A DNA stretch of 64,000 bases from Hyphomicrobium sp. (GCA_030148725.1 JASBSU010000009.1:124001-188000); one strand, 5' to 3'; positions 54,548-63,681 are shown, numbered from the stretch's first letter. Notes: generated by a model from the letters alone, not told the origin. Numbers and translations are program-made.

Positions 54548-55291
54548 TCACAATAATTTTCGCGCTGCTAGAACACGTTCCAATTCATTCCGCGCGCGCT
54601 GCAGCAAAGATGAATCTGTAGATCGCAGAACGAGTTGCGTGGAGACACGCCCATCCGCGAATGACGGATAGCTTCCCATTGCAACATCCGGAAATGTTTT
54701 TTGATGGGCTGCGAATAAATCCGCGACGTCACCTTCGGGACGGAAAAGTTGGATCGTCGCCGTGAGCATTTTGGCGCCGGTGCGCAATTTTGGCGTCACG
54801 TCGTCGAGCATCACCTGCATGATATCGGGCACGCCGGCGAGCACGATGACGTTCTCGATCATGAAGCCGGGAGCCACCGAAAGACTGTTTGTGATGAGCT
54901 CCGCCCCGCTCGGAATGCGCGCCATCCGCATGCGCGCAGCCGTCGCCTCGACACCCCGCCGCGCGAAATAGGCTTGCAGCAATTCGACAGCGCGGGGATC
55001 GTGATCGATCGCAACTCCGAGCGCCTTCGCAACCGAGTCCGCGGTGATGTCATCGTGCGTCGGACCTATGCCGCCGGTGGTGACGAGATACGTATTGCGC
55101 GCGCGCAGCGTGTTGACTGCCTCGACGATCGCCTCCTCCACATCGGGCACCACGCGAACTTCGCACAGGCGTATGCCGATGCGCGTCATGTGATTGGCGA
55201 TGTAGTTGATGTTGCGGTCGTGTGTGCGGCCCGACAGAATTTCGTCGCCGATCACCAGCACCGCCGCCGTGACGATCTCCTCGCCGCCCAA
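54548..55291 (-). CDS. CinA-like molybdopterin-binding domain protein
   Basis: A 247-residue single-domain protein of the MoCF-biosynthesis/CinA N-terminal type. Landmarks are AAVLVIGDEILSGRTHDRNI, VTTGGIGPTHDDITADSVAK and VIVLAGVPDIMQVMLDDV. It lacks the C-terminal nicotinamide-nucleotide amidase domain of full CinA, as is common in rhizobia. Its exact reaction is unknown; CinA relatives hydrolyse ADP-ribose-like or related nucleotides. The start is a TTG at 55291 with GGAG nine bases upstream. It is divergent from sfsA across 51 bases. Confidence 0.85.
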   Translation of the reverse strand: MGGEEIVTAAVLVIGDEILSGRTHDRNINYIANHMTRIGIRLCEVRVVPDVEEAIVEAVNTLRARNTYLVTTGGIGPTHDDITADSVAKALGVAIDHDPRAVELLQAYFARRGVEATAARMRMARIPSGAELITNSLSVAPGFMIENVIVLAGVPDIMQVMLDDVTPKLRTGAKMLTATIQLFRPEGDVADLFAAHQKTFPDVAMGSYPSFADGRVSTQLVLRSTDSSLLQRARNELERVLAARKLL

Positions 55292-55342
55292 GGTAATTCT
55301 CCGTATCTGGCGAGGGGCTGTCTTAGCACTTAGTGTGCCCGC

Positions 55343-56056
55343 ATGCGATTCCCCTCCCCACTTGTCCGCGGCCTGCTCGTGCAGCGCTACAAGCGCTTCC
55401 TAGCCGACGTCAGATTGGATAGCGGCGAAACAATCACCGCCGCTTGCCCGAACACTGGCTCCATGCTCGGTCTCAACGCGCCGGGTTCGGCGATCTGGCT
55501 CTCGCGCAGCGACGCGCTTACCCGCAAGTACCCGCACACCTGGGAAATGGTGGAGGCCGATCTCGGCGCAGGCCCGACCCTCGTCGGCATCAATCCGATG
55601 CACCCCAACCGCATCGTCGGCGAGGCTGTTGCGAGCGGACTTATAGAAGAACTCGCTGGCTACGCCGTCACGCGGCGCGAGGTGAAGTACGGAGTGTCGA
55701 GCCGCATCGATCTGTTACTGGAGGACGAGCGCAAGGGACGCTGCTACGTCGAGGTGAAAAATGTGCACCTGATGCGCAAAGCCGGCCGCGCCGAGTTTCC
55801 CGACAGTGTCACCACCCGCGGCGCCAAGCATCTTGCAGAACTCTCCTCCATGGTGGCCGAGGGACACCGCGCGGTCATGGTCTATCTCATCCAGCGCCCC
55901 GACGCAGAAACGTTCTCGATTTCCGGAGATATCGACCCGGCTTACCTCGCAGCCTTCCACAAGGCGATCGCCTCCGGCGTCGAGACGCTCGCGCTGCGTT
56001 GCCGCCTCAGCAGCCAGGAAATCGCCATCGACAAGGCCGTGCCCATCGCGCGGTAG
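55343..56056 (+). CDS. sfsA: SfsA-family nuclease-like protein
   Basis: A 237-residue protein with an N-terminal OB fold ([20 protein letters not shown]) and a C-terminal restriction-endonuclease-like domain ([20 protein letters not shown], followed by [20 protein letters not shown]). The D-EVK pattern in that domain is the metal-dependent nuclease core. SfsA was first described as a sugar-fermentation stimulator and later as a nucleic-acid-binding nuclease. Length is normal. It has a very short upstream region shared with the CinA-like gene. Confidence 0.93.
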   Translation: MRFPSPLVRGLLVQRYKRFLADVRLDSGETITAACPNTGSMLGLNAPGSAIWLSRSDALTRKYPHTWEMVEADLGAGPTLVGINPMHPNRIVGEAVASGLIEELAGYAVTRREVKYGVSSRIDLLLEDERKGRCYVEVKNVHLMRKAGRAEFPDSVTTRGAKHLAELSSMVAEGHRAVMVYLIQRPDAETFSISGDIDPAYLAAFHKAIASGVETLALRCRLSSQEIAIDKAVPIAR

Positions 56057-56179
56057 CGGCCATTTTGCGGTCGATGAAAAATCTCTAATGTAACGAAGGA
56101 TCGCCCAGGACGAATTCATGGGCGACCCAACAAGAAGCTGGCGACGACACCGCCAGCCCGCCGCACCAGGGAGGTGCCA

Positions 56180-56695
56180 ATGCTGACACGTCGGACCTTC
56201 GGCCTCGCCGGACTGAGCTTAGCTGCAGCCGCCAGCGGGCTCGGAGCGACGCGCGCGCACGCCAACGAGGAAACAATGACAACAACAACCAAGGACCCTC
56301 TGCAGATCACCAAGACGCCCGACGAGTGGCGGCGCATCCTGACTCCCGAGCAGTATTACGTGCTGCGCGAGCACGGCACCGAGCGCGCCGGTTCGAGCCC
56401 CCTCGACAAGAACTACGCCGCCGGCATCTATCAATGCGCCGGTTGCAGCCTGCCGCTGTTCTCGTCCGAGACCAAGTTCAACAGCGGCACCGGCTGGCCG
56501 AGCTTTTCCAAGCCCCTTCACAACGCCGTCGGCGACACCGTCGACAAGAGCTACTTCATGACGCGCACCGAAATTCATTGCCGCCGCTGCGGCGGACATT
56601 TGGGACACGTCTTCGAGGACGGCCCTCCCCCTACCGGACTGCGCTATTGCATGAACGGCGTCGCGCTGAAGTTCGTGCCCAGCGCCACCGGCTGA
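56180..56695 (+). CDS. msrB: exported methionine-R-sulfoxide reductase MsrB
   Basis: A 171-residue enzyme reducing methionine-R-sulfoxide. A twin-arginine-like signal (LTRRTFGLAGLSLAAAASGL) precedes the MsrB fold: YQCAGCSLPLFSSETKFNSG and HCRRCGGHLGHVFEDGP supply four zinc cysteines, and RYCMNGVALKF holds the catalytic Cys. Export suggests repair of oxidised periplasmic proteins. GGGAGG lies five bases before ATG 56180. It is the first of three co-directional genes, with a DUF1232 gene and an exported MsrA. Confidence 0.93.
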   Translation: MLTRRTFGLAGLSLAAAASGLGATRAHANEETMTTTTKDPLQITKTPDEWRRILTPEQYYVLREHGTERAGSSPLDKNYAAGIYQCAGCSLPLFSSETKFNSGTGWPSFSKPLHNAVGDTVDKSYFMTRTEIHCRRCGGHLGHVFEDGPPPTGLRYCMNGVALKFVPSATG

Positions 56696-56719
56696 CGACA
56701 GAAAGTGGAGCAACGCCCC

Positions 56720-57124
56720 ATGACGGTTTCGCAGGATGTGTCGGTCGTGGGGCGACTGCGCAGTTGGGCGAGAAGCATCAAGCGTGACGTGCACGCTCTC
56801 TATCTCTCCGCACGCGATCCGCGCGTGCCCTGGTACGCAAAGGCGGTGGCGCTCGCCGTCGCCGCCTACGCACTGTCACCCATCGACCTCATCCCCGATT
56901 TCATACCGGTGCTCGGATACCTCGACGACCTCATCATCGTGCCACTCGGCATCCTGCTCGCCGTACGCCTGATACCCGCTGACGTTCTTGCCGAGCACCG
57001 CGCCACGGCCACGGACACTCGCCTCGCACCAAGCCGCGGCGCAGCCGTGGTCATCATCGCCATCTGGATCGGGCTGGCACTCGTCGCGATCGGACTGGCT
57101 CTTCGATATCTGGAAGCCATATAG
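56720..57124 (+). CDS. DUF1232 (YkvA-like) membrane protein
   Basis: A 134-residue protein with the DUF1232 core [20 protein letters not shown] then [19 protein letters not shown], and a second hydrophobic helix at the C-terminus ([20 protein letters not shown]). The family is widespread and of unknown function. It lies between msrB (24 bases upstream) and msrA (11 bases downstream) on the same strand, so the three are probably one transcript. ATG 56720 has GGAG eleven bases upstream; GTG 56705 is possible. Confidence 0.85.
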   Translation: MTVSQDVSVVGRLRSWARSIKRDVHALYLSARDPRVPWYAKAVALAVAAYALSPIDLIPDFIPVLGYLDDLIIVPLGILLAVRLIPADVLAEHRATATDTRLAPSRGAAVVIIAIWIGLALVAIGLALRYLEAI

Positions 57125-57135
57125 GGACGTCTGCC

Positions 57136-57786
57136 ATGCGTCTTGCCCTACCAGCCGCGGCCGTCGTGATAACGGCCGCAGCTTTTGCCTTCGCGCACGC
57201 TTCGCACGGAGCACCCACGCAGAGTTCGCCCGCACCCACCGCCGGCCTCGAAGTCGCAACGTTTGCTGGCGGCTGCTTCTGGTCGATGGAGTACGACTTC
57301 GACAAGGTGCCCGGCGTCAAGGAAACGATCTCCGGCTTCATGGGAGGTCACACGAAGAATCCGACCTATGCAGAAGTTTCGCGCGGTGACACCGGACACG
57401 CGGAAAGCGTGCAGGTTACCTACGATCCGAAGGTCATCACATACGACAAGCTCGTCGACTACTACTGGCACCACGTCGACCTGCTCGACGGCGGCGGGCA
57501 GTTCTGCGACCGCGCCGACGAATATCGGCCCGTAATTTTCGCTCACACGCCCGAGCAGAAGCGTATCGCCCAGGAGAGCAAGGAAACGCTCGAGAAAAGC
57601 CGTCGCTTCTCATCGCCGATTGCCGTGACGATCACCGACGCCGGGCCGTTCACGGCGGCGGAGGACTATCACCAGAACTTCCACGTCAACAACGAGGCGT
57701 ACTACAAGCGCTATCGCATCGGCTGCCGGCGCGACGCTCGTCTCAAGGAAATCTGGGGCGCCCAAGCGGACACGGCAGGGCACTGA
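57136..57786 (+). CDS. msrA: exported methionine-S-sulfoxide reductase MsrA
   Basis: A 216-residue enzyme with a Sec signal peptide (about 1-25) and the MsrA active site GGCFW (Cys47) in VATFAGGCFWSMEYDF. Further conserved parts are SGFMGGHTKNPTYAEVSRGD, TGHAESVQVTYDP and EDYHQNF. It reduces the S-epimer of methionine sulfoxide, complementing the exported MsrB upstream. GGACG precedes the ATG. It ends at a terminator hairpin. Confidence 0.94.
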   Translation: MRLALPAAAVVITAAAFAFAHASHGAPTQSSPAPTAGLEVATFAGGCFWSMEYDFDKVPGVKETISGFMGGHTKNPTYAEVSRGDTGHAESVQVTYDPKVITYDKLVDYYWHHVDLLDGGGQFCDRADEYRPVIFAHTPEQKRIAQESKETLEKSRRFSSPIAVTITDAGPFTAAEDYHQNFHVNNEAYYKRYRIGCRRDARLKEIWGAQADTAGH

Positions 57787-57800
57787 CCAAAAAGAAAAGC

Positions 57801-57832
57801 CCGGCCGCTCGCGATGGAAGGCAAGCGGCCGG
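57801..57832. terminator. terminator between msrA and catalase-like gene
   Basis: CCGGCCGCT and AGCGGCCGG form a nine-base-pair stem. A-rich sequence lies upstream and TTCTGTT downstream, fitting a terminator usable by both convergent units. Confidence 0.7.
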
Positions 57833-57852
57833 ACTTCTGTTCATCGCAGTAG

Positions 57853-58821
57853 TTACTCGCTGCGGCGTCCGAACGACACCGCATAATCCTGCGAGCGCAT
57901 CGGCAGTATCTTATCGTTCGGCGAGGGCTCGATACCGTCTGCCAGAGCGTTCGGATCGAAGATACCGGCATCGCATGTTGCCGCTGGCTCGAGCCCGCTG
58001 ATCGAGATGGTCCCGACCTTCACGCTTTTGCGATCGGCCGGCCATTCTGCGGTCGGATCGTCATCCTGATCGCCCGGCTGTCCGAGCACCGCGAACAGGT
58101 TGAACTGCACCGGCCCCTTGGCGAACTGCTCGTCGAGCTCCTTTGCGTAGAAGTCAGCGCCTTTCGCTTCCGCATCCTTGTCGCTCAGCCCGACAAATCC
58201 GCCGACCGGCTCGGCCTTCCACTTCACAGCCTGCCGCGTGCCCTGCGCATTGGTGAGGTAAAACGTATGCACGCCGAAATAGTCCGCCGTCGCGTAGCTC
58301 GCCGGCGTTTCACGCGCCTTCAGCCACGCCCCCTGTTTTGTCGACTCGGGATGCGCCTTGAAGTACGCGCCGATCTTGTCCTTGTCCTTGCTCGCGACCG
58401 CCGTCAGCAGCGACACGAAATCCTCCGGCGTCTTCACGGGGAAGATCGGTGCCGAGATCAGCAGGAGGTCACTGTTGCTGCCGTCGGGGAGCTGGAAGTG
58501 CATGGCGATGCCGCGCACATTGTCTTTCTGGCTATCGGACGCAGCCGGATTGCCACCACCCAGCGAAAACCGACCGATGAGCGGCACCGGAGCCGCGAAC
58601 TGCGGAGCCTTGCTCAAGCTCGCGGCCTCGGGCGTCGGTGCAAAATTCCCTTTGACGCAAATACCTTTGGTGTGCGCCGCCCGCATCTTCGCGTGCGCCC
58701 CGAAGACACCATTGAGCGCGTCGATGAGCTGCTCGGGCTTCGCCTCTTCGCCGGACGCCGGCGCACCACCCCAGACGGACAAACTCAGCACCGCAATCCC
58801 AATTCCACGCACGATTTGCAT
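57853..58821 (-). CDS. exported catalase-related peroxidase
   Basis: A 322-residue haem-catalase-fold protein with a signal peptide (about 1-22, GIAVLSLSVWGGAPASG). It is the short monofunctional peroxidase type: HAKMRAAHTKGICVKGNFAP contains the distal histidine, and DNVRGIAMHFQLPDGSNSDL follows. It should use peroxide to oxidise organic donors in the periplasm. The ribosome site GGAGACGGGA abuts ATG 58821. It lies 79 bases after a carotenoid-oxygenase gene on the same strand, so the two may be co-transcribed. Confidence 0.83.
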   Translation of the reverse strand: MQIVRGIGIAVLSLSVWGGAPASGEEAKPEQLIDALNGVFGAHAKMRAAHTKGICVKGNFAPTPEAASLSKAPQFAAPVPLIGRFSLGGGNPAASDSQKDNVRGIAMHFQLPDGSNSDLLLISAPIFPVKTPEDFVSLLTAVASKDKDKIGAYFKAHPESTKQGAWLKARETPASYATADYFGVHTFYLTNAQGTRQAVKWKAEPVGGFVGLSDKDAEAKGADFYAKELDEQFAKGPVQFNLFAVLGQPGDQDDDPTAEWPADRKSVKVGTISISGLEPAATCDAGIFDPNALADGIEPSPNDKILPMRSQDYAVSFGRRSE

Positions 58822-58900
58822 TCCCGTCTCCACATCAATTGGCAGTCCCAGATGCACGCTATTCGCGTCTGGCGACCAATACGTGTCAACGGCTATTGCG

Positions 58901-60343
58901 CTAGGACGCCGCAGGCTGCGTTGGCTCGGGGAAGTAGTTCCCGTGGAAACTGAATGGAATGTGGTGCGGGCATTCCGCACGGGCCAGTTCTTCCAGGGTG
59001 AGCGCATCCAGGACGATGAGGAACGAGAGCCCACGCCTCGCATCGAGAACGACCGACAGCAGGACGCCATCGCCCTCCGTTTCGGAGCCAGGACGCGCCA
59101 CGAAGACCGGCTCCCCCGGGAAACAGCCGTCCTGTGACCACGCGCGCGTTTCGCCGGCGATAATGTCAAACACCAGGATCATATCGAGAAACGCGCCGCC
59201 CGCGCGACGGCCCGTACACCACACATACCGGTAAGGCCGCGCCGCGACGCGATCGTAGTCAATGCGTGGCAGTTCCAGCATTTCGTCCGCAATCACGTTC
59301 GAATCCACCGGCGTATCCGCGGCAAGCGGCACCCAGTAGCGCGTCAGACGCCCGGTCGCTGCCAGGGTTTCACCGGCTCGAAGGTGTGACAGATAGAGCT
59401 GATCAATGATGCTCGCATCGTCGTACGTGATGACGTCAAGGACGATCTCGTCGCCATCCTCGTACGCGTTGACATGATGAAACGCGAATGCCGCCTCGGC
59501 GACATGACTGACGACCAGCTGCCCGGTGTCCTTGTCGAAGATATGAAACCGCAGGCCCATCTCCGGATCCCATCGATAGTTGCGGATGAAGGGCGCGGCG
59601 CACAGCAGCAAGCGCAGAGGATCGACGACCAGCGGAAATTCCGTGAGGACGAGATAGCGTTCCGTCATCGCGAAAGAATGCATGTACGCCGGCTTCTCAA
59701 CCGGCATCTCCGCTACGATCCGCTCCGGAGAGCCGTCATCCGGTATGGCAAACAGCCGATACTTCGACCGGCGTCCGAGATCGACCACGTAGCTGAAACG
59801 GCATCCTCGCTTCGCATCGTGATGCGGATGCGCAATAGACACCATGCCGCCTACATCACCACGCGCCGCATAGTGTCCGAGCGTCTGCAGCGTCTCGGCA
59901 TCGAAACGCACCGGCAACGTCGTCTCGGTCAGCGCAACGATCTCACCCCCGAAACAATCCACGTTGACGTTGCAGTTGTCCGTGAGCTGCGGAGAAAACA
60001 CGGCCGCGACGCGCTGGAAAAGCGTCCGGCATGGATCGGTGGCGAATTCACCGCGCGCCAAAGCACCCTTGGCAGCCGCCTCGCGATAGGAATCGGAATT
60101 GAGAAAGCGGTTCGCGTACGTTACCGCGCCGCCCGCAAAACTGAACCGATGCAGCATCGCGAGGCCGTCGAACCAATGGTTCACGGTCGTCGCGCCGACA
60201 TCGAACTTGGCAGGCCCGGTTCGCAACAGCGTGCCGGTGAGCCAATCCGGAAAACGCCCCCGTACCTCCAACGGCAACGGGCCGACCTCGCTGTCGAGGT
60301 CGACAAAACCAGCTGCGTAGGACACCCGATCGGACCCGGTCAT
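58901..60343 (-). CDS. carotenoid oxygenase (RPE65 family)
   Basis: A 480-residue seven-bladed propeller enzyme with non-haem iron. The four iron histidines are visible in SIAHPHHDAK, AYMHSFAMTERY, FAFHHVNAYED and FSFHGNYFPEP, and the N-terminal GRFPDWLTGTLLRTGPAKFD is typical. Such enzymes cleave carotenoids, apocarotenoids or stilbenes at a double bond. No carotenoid synthesis genes lie in the window. ATG 60343 has GAGG close upstream. It is followed by the exported catalase-like peroxidase. Confidence 0.88.
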   Translation of the reverse strand: MTGSDRVSYAAGFVDLDSEVGPLPLEVRGRFPDWLTGTLLRTGPAKFDVGATTVNHWFDGLAMLHRFSFAGGAVTYANRFLNSDSYREAAAKGALARGEFATDPCRTLFQRVAAVFSPQLTDNCNVNVDCFGGEIVALTETTLPVRFDAETLQTLGHYAARGDVGGMVSIAHPHHDAKRGCRFSYVVDLGRRSKYRLFAIPDDGSPERIVAEMPVEKPAYMHSFAMTERYLVLTEFPLVVDPLRLLLCAAPFIRNYRWDPEMGLRFHIFDKDTGQLVVSHVAEAAFAFHHVNAYEDGDEIVLDVITYDDASIIDQLYLSHLRAGETLAATGRLTRYWVPLAADTPVDSNVIADEMLELPRIDYDRVAARPYRYVWCTGRRAGGAFLDMILVFDIIAGETRAWSQDGCFPGEPVFVARPGSETEGDGVLLSVVLDARRGLSFLIVLDALTLEELARAECPHHIPFSFHGNYFPEPTQPAAS

Positions 60344-60391
60344 GGGCCTCAGTTTGCACGTCAAACCGCAAACGAAGCCTCAAGACGGCGC

Positions 60392-60784
60392 CTACAAAGT
60401 GTTGAGCTGTGTCGCGAGAAGGTATCCGACCCACACGGCAACCAGGCAGAGAGCGACCGAACCCAGCACGTAGCCGCCGGCATGCAGCCACTCACCCTCC
60501 TGCATGAGAACGAGCGTCTGCAAACTAAAGGCCGAGAAGGTCGTGAACCCCCCGCAGATCCCAACGGTGACAAAGGCTCGGATGTTGGGATCGACGATGT
60601 ATCGACCACCTTCCGGGCTCGTCAACGCCACGAAGAAGCCGATGAGAAGCGAACCGAAAATGTTGATGAAGAGTGTGCCCCACGGAAACGTCTCGCCGAA
60701 CATCCGCGCTGCCACCCCGGTGCACCAATAGCGCGCCATGCTGCCCAGCGCCCCGCCCACGGCAATCCAGAGATACGGATGCAC
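60392..60784 (-). CDS. crcB: fluoride ion channel CrcB (Fluc)
   Basis: A 130-residue, four-helix membrane protein exporting fluoride. Landmarks are YLWIAVGGALGSMARYWCTG, GTLFINIFGSLLIGFFVAL and VGICGGFTTFSAFSLQT with the Phe-box and Thr/Ser residues of the pore. GTG 60784 is chosen because GGAGGGAG lies just upstream; ATG 60823 would add a non-homologous N-terminus. No fluoride riboswitch was recognised in the short leader. Confidence 0.93.
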   Translation of the reverse strand: MHPYLWIAVGGALGSMARYWCTGVAARMFGETFPWGTLFINIFGSLLIGFFVALTSPEGGRYIVDPNIRAFVTVGICGGFTTFSAFSLQTLVLMQEGEWLHAGGYVLGSVALCLVAVWVGYLLATQLNTL

Positions 60785-60832
60785 GGCTCCCTCCGTCGCA
60801 AATCTACCGGCGGGGACTAGCATAACATGCGA

Positions 60833-60860
60833 GCGCCGGCGACACGCCTGCCGCCGGCGC
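60833..60860. other. hairpin between EF-G-like gene and crcB
   Basis: GCGCCGGCG and CGCCGGCGC form nine-base-pair arms around a ten-base loop. No T-run follows on the minus strand, so it may be an intercistronic or weak termination structure. Confidence 0.4.
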
Positions 60861-60880
60861 GAAGATTGGCCGCTGTGCGA

Positions 60881-62947
60881 CTACGCGGCAACTGGCCGGT
60901 GCGCCGCGAGCACCTGATCGGCAAGCCGGCCTGTCAACTCGGCGAGATGATCAAACCGCGCCGTGTAGGTCCCGACGCCAGATGTCGCCGAGCGCAGATC
61001 GACGATGAGGTTCTCCATCTCGGACGCTGGCATCTGAGCCTGCACCACGTCCCAGCCGGTCCATCCCTCCCGCGCATCGAACCCGAGGATCTGGCCCCGT
61101 CGCTGCGAAATGATGGCGTTGACGCGCGCCGTCGCCTCGTTCGGCACGGCGATATCGACCGCCATCACCGGCTCCAGCAACACCGGCGAGCACTTCGGGA
61201 GGCCATCGGTCATGCCGATGCGGGCAGCCTGCCGGAATGCCATGTCGGAGGAGTCGACCGTATGGTAGGAGCCGTCGAGCAGCGTCACCGACACATCGAC
61301 CACTTGGAACCCGAGCGGTCCATGCTGCAGGAAATCCTTCACGCCGATCTCGACCGAAGGAATATATTGCCGCGGCACCACCCCGCCTGTGATCTTCTCG
61401 GCGAACGTAAAGCCTGAGCCCCGCGGCAGCGGTTGGATCTCGAGCACAACATCACCGAACTGACCGTGTCCGCCTGACTGCTTTTTATGCCGCCCGCGCA
61501 CCTGCGTCCCGGCGCGTATCGTCTCCTTGTAGGGAACGAGACGCGGCTGCCTCTCGACCGCGACACCATACTTGCGCGCCAGCCGCTCGAGCGACACGCG
61601 CAAATGCATCTCTCCCTGCCCGAGCAACAGCAGTTGGTGTGTATCGGCGTTCGTTTCCACCGATAGTGACGGATCGTCTTCTAACAACTTGCTGAGCGCC
61701 GTGGTGAGCTTCACCTCGTCCTTGCGATCCTTGAGGCCAAGTCCAACCCCGAAAACCGGTGCAGGTGCGGCAGGTGCCTTCACCTGAACGACGCCACCCT
61801 TTTCGGCGCTGATCGTGTCCCCGGTCCGGACACCTTCGAGCCGGCCGAGCGCGACCGTCGTGCCGGCTCCGCCGGCGCCGCGTTTCACCGGCTCCTCGCC
61901 GCGCAGAGCAAAGACGCCGGCGACGCGCTCGTCTCGCCCGTCTGGTCCGACGACGACCGTTCCATCGCCGAACTCGCCCGTGAGAACGCGCGCCAGCGAC
62001 AGCTTTCCACCATGTCCGGTATGCAGCGTCTTCATCACGAAGGCCGCCGACTTCGCATTCTCGAGCTTCAATCGGCGCGCGGTGACTTCCACGGTGGGCG
62101 CCTCGTGCCGCAGCGCTTTCAGCAGCCTGAAGATGCCGTGATTGTCGCGCGCCGAGCCGATCAGCACAGGGCAGATGAGGCCGTCCCTGAACTCCTGCGT
62201 CAGATCCTCGAAGACCTTGTCGCGGGACGCCGGGATGTCGGACAGCAGCTGCTCCAAAAGCTCATCGTCGTGGTCGGCAAGCTGCTCCAGCATATGGAAG
62301 CGCGCTTCTGTCTCCCGCTCGCTCACCGCCACCGGCAGTTCGACGATCTCCGAGGGCGCGTTGGCCCGATAGACGAAGGCCCGCTCCGAGGCCAGATCGA
62401 CAAATCCGGTGGCAACGCCGTTCTCCCATATCGGGATCTGTCGCAACACCAGCGGTCGAGCGCTCGCCGGCTGCAACGTGGGGATCAGCTCCCGCAGCGG
62501 CACTTCGGATTCATCGATCTTGTTGAGGAACAGGAAGTGCGGAATGCCACGATCCTCGAGTTGCTTCAGGATGATCTGCAGCGACGGAACACGGCGCGCA
62601 TCTGCTTCACACACGACGACCGCCGCATCACACGCCGTGAGCGCGATCGAACCCTCGTTCTGGAATTCGATGGAGCCCGGGCAATCGATGAACGTGAAGC
62701 TGTCACCCAGGAAGGAAACGTCGGCGACATTGAGCGAAACGCTCATGCCGTGATCGCGTGCTTCGGGGCTTGCGTCTCCCACCGACGTTTTGTCGGCGAC
62801 GCTCCCGGCACGTTGGACGGCCCCGGTGCGGGCAAGAATGGCTTCGAGAAGGGTGGTCTTGCCGCTGAGATAGGGGCCGACGAGTGCGATGCAGCGGGAG
62901 CGGGGGCTCCCATTGGCTCCCGCTTTAGGGACTTCGGACTGCGCCAT
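60881..62947 (-). CDS. elongation factor G-like GTPase (EF-G paralogue)
   Basis: A 688-residue translational GTPase. The P-loop is VGPYLSGKTTLLEAIL, with FTFIDCPGSIEF (G3) and LFLNKIDE (G4). Domains II-V follow, including the EF-G-specific RQYIPSVEIGVKDFLQHGPL. G3 reads DCPG and the P-loop has YLSGKT in place of the canonical HxDxGKT, marking it as one of the divergent EF-G-like proteins of alphaproteobacteria (sometimes called FusA-like) rather than the main EF-G, which sits in the str operon. AAGGAGG lies before ATG 62947. Its function is unknown. Confidence 0.88.
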   Translation of the reverse strand: MAQSEVPKAGANGSPRSRCIALVGPYLSGKTTLLEAILARTGAVQRAGSVADKTSVGDASPEARDHGMSVSLNVADVSFLGDSFTFIDCPGSIEFQNEGSIALTACDAAVVVCEADARRVPSLQIILKQLEDRGIPHFLFLNKIDESEVPLRELIPTLQPASARPLVLRQIPIWENGVATGFVDLASERAFVYRANAPSEIVELPVAVSERETEARFHMLEQLADHDDELLEQLLSDIPASRDKVFEDLTQEFRDGLICPVLIGSARDNHGIFRLLKALRHEAPTVEVTARRLKLENAKSAAFVMKTLHTGHGGKLSLARVLTGEFGDGTVVVGPDGRDERVAGVFALRGEEPVKRGAGGAGTTVALGRLEGVRTGDTISAEKGGVVQVKAPAAPAPVFGVGLGLKDRKDEVKLTTALSKLLEDDPSLSVETNADTHQLLLLGQGEMHLRVSLERLARKYGVAVERQPRLVPYKETIRAGTQVRGRHKKQSGGHGQFGDVVLEIQPLPRGSGFTFAEKITGGVVPRQYIPSVEIGVKDFLQHGPLGFQVVDVSVTLLDGSYHTVDSSDMAFRQAARIGMTDGLPKCSPVLLEPVMAVDIAVPNEATARVNAIISQRRGQILGFDAREGWTGWDVVQAQMPASEMENLIVDLRSATSGVGTYTARFDHLAELTGRLADQVLAAHRPVAA

Positions 62948-63197
62948 TTGCTTTCCTCCTTCGGTTGGAGGCGCACGCACCCGCGTCGTGGGTCGCACAC
63001 CTCGCGCCTCTGGGAGGAGCGCGACCTCGACATCGTCGCGCCGCGCGTGAACGCACGCAAGCTCTCAATGCGCAAACTTCGATGAGTTGTTGAGGTAAGT
63101 CATGGGCACACCAATATTGCGGCGCATCATGGCGGCCAAGAATTCGTGTCTCCATTTCGGCACAGCACAATCGAAATTACTTTGCTCGGGAACTATT

Positions 63198-63497
63198 ATG
63201 CAGCATTATGAATTGAATGGTTCGTTCAGTGAACAAGCCAGCAGGCTGCGGAGGCTAGCAGCCGGAAAGATGAGGCGTAACATGGGTATGAAAAGGCTGA
63301 TTTCGGCAGCCCATGCTGCAGGGTACGCGATGGCACCGGCCGAGGAAGTCATAGAGGCGCGACCCGCTCCAATGCGCGCCCAGTCGACGGCTCTCGTCGT
63401 GCACCGTCCTGTACAACGTGGCGTCATCGCCAGCACACAGCGTTCGATGCGGCGCATGTGGCTGCAGTGGTTCGCCGATCATCGCGCAGCCGCCTAA
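63198..63497 (+). CDS. small basic hypothetical protein
   Basis: A 99-residue, Arg/Ala-rich protein without clear membrane segments (RLRRLAAGKMRRNMGMKRLI, STQRSMRRMWLQWFADHRAA). The first 25 codons are much less GC-rich than the rest, so the true start may be ATG 63282, which has GAGG six bases upstream and would give 71 residues. It ends just before a strong terminator. No family recognised. Confidence 0.45.
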   Translation: MQHYELNGSFSEQASRLRRLAAGKMRRNMGMKRLISAAHAAGYAMAPAEEVIEARPAPMRAQSTALVVHRPVQRGVIASTQRSMRRMWLQWFADHRAAA

Positions 63498-63532
63498 CGG
63501 CACGCACAGCAGCAAACCGTAGCAAGATAAGC

Positions 63533-63556
63533 GGGCGCACTCTGGTGCGCCCTTTT
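63533..63556. terminator. intrinsic terminator
   Basis: GGGCGCAC and GTGCGCCC around a TCTG loop, followed by TTTTGCTTTT. It closes the small gene upstream and may serve the convergent aminotransferase unit. Confidence 0.9.
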
Positions 63557-63567
63557 GCTTTTCTGGA

Positions 63568-63681
63568 TTAGAAGTATCGGTCGACCAACCAACTCGCTGC
63601 AAGGGCCAGCACACTCACCACCAGCCCGATGCGCCAAGCCAAGCAGCTGACGCATCGTGACTGGTGAGGCTTCCGGCCCAA
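63568..63681 (-). CDS. possible 37-residue membrane peptide after the aminotransferase gene
   Basis: A short reading frame begins at a TTG with GGAG six bases upstream, 12 bases after the aminotransferase stop and in the same frame. It encodes a basic start (MGRKPHQSR), then one hydrophobic helix (IGLVVSVLALAASWLV) and ends DRYF. This looks like a single-pass small membrane protein, but it has no ATG and no known family. Confidence 0.28.
   Translation of the reverse strand: MGRKPHQSRCVSCLAWRIGLVVSVLALAASWLVDRYF

Noticed and set aside
60785-60880. Fluoride riboswitch before crcB
   Set aside because: The leader is too short and lacks the conserved crcB motif; only a GC hairpin is present.
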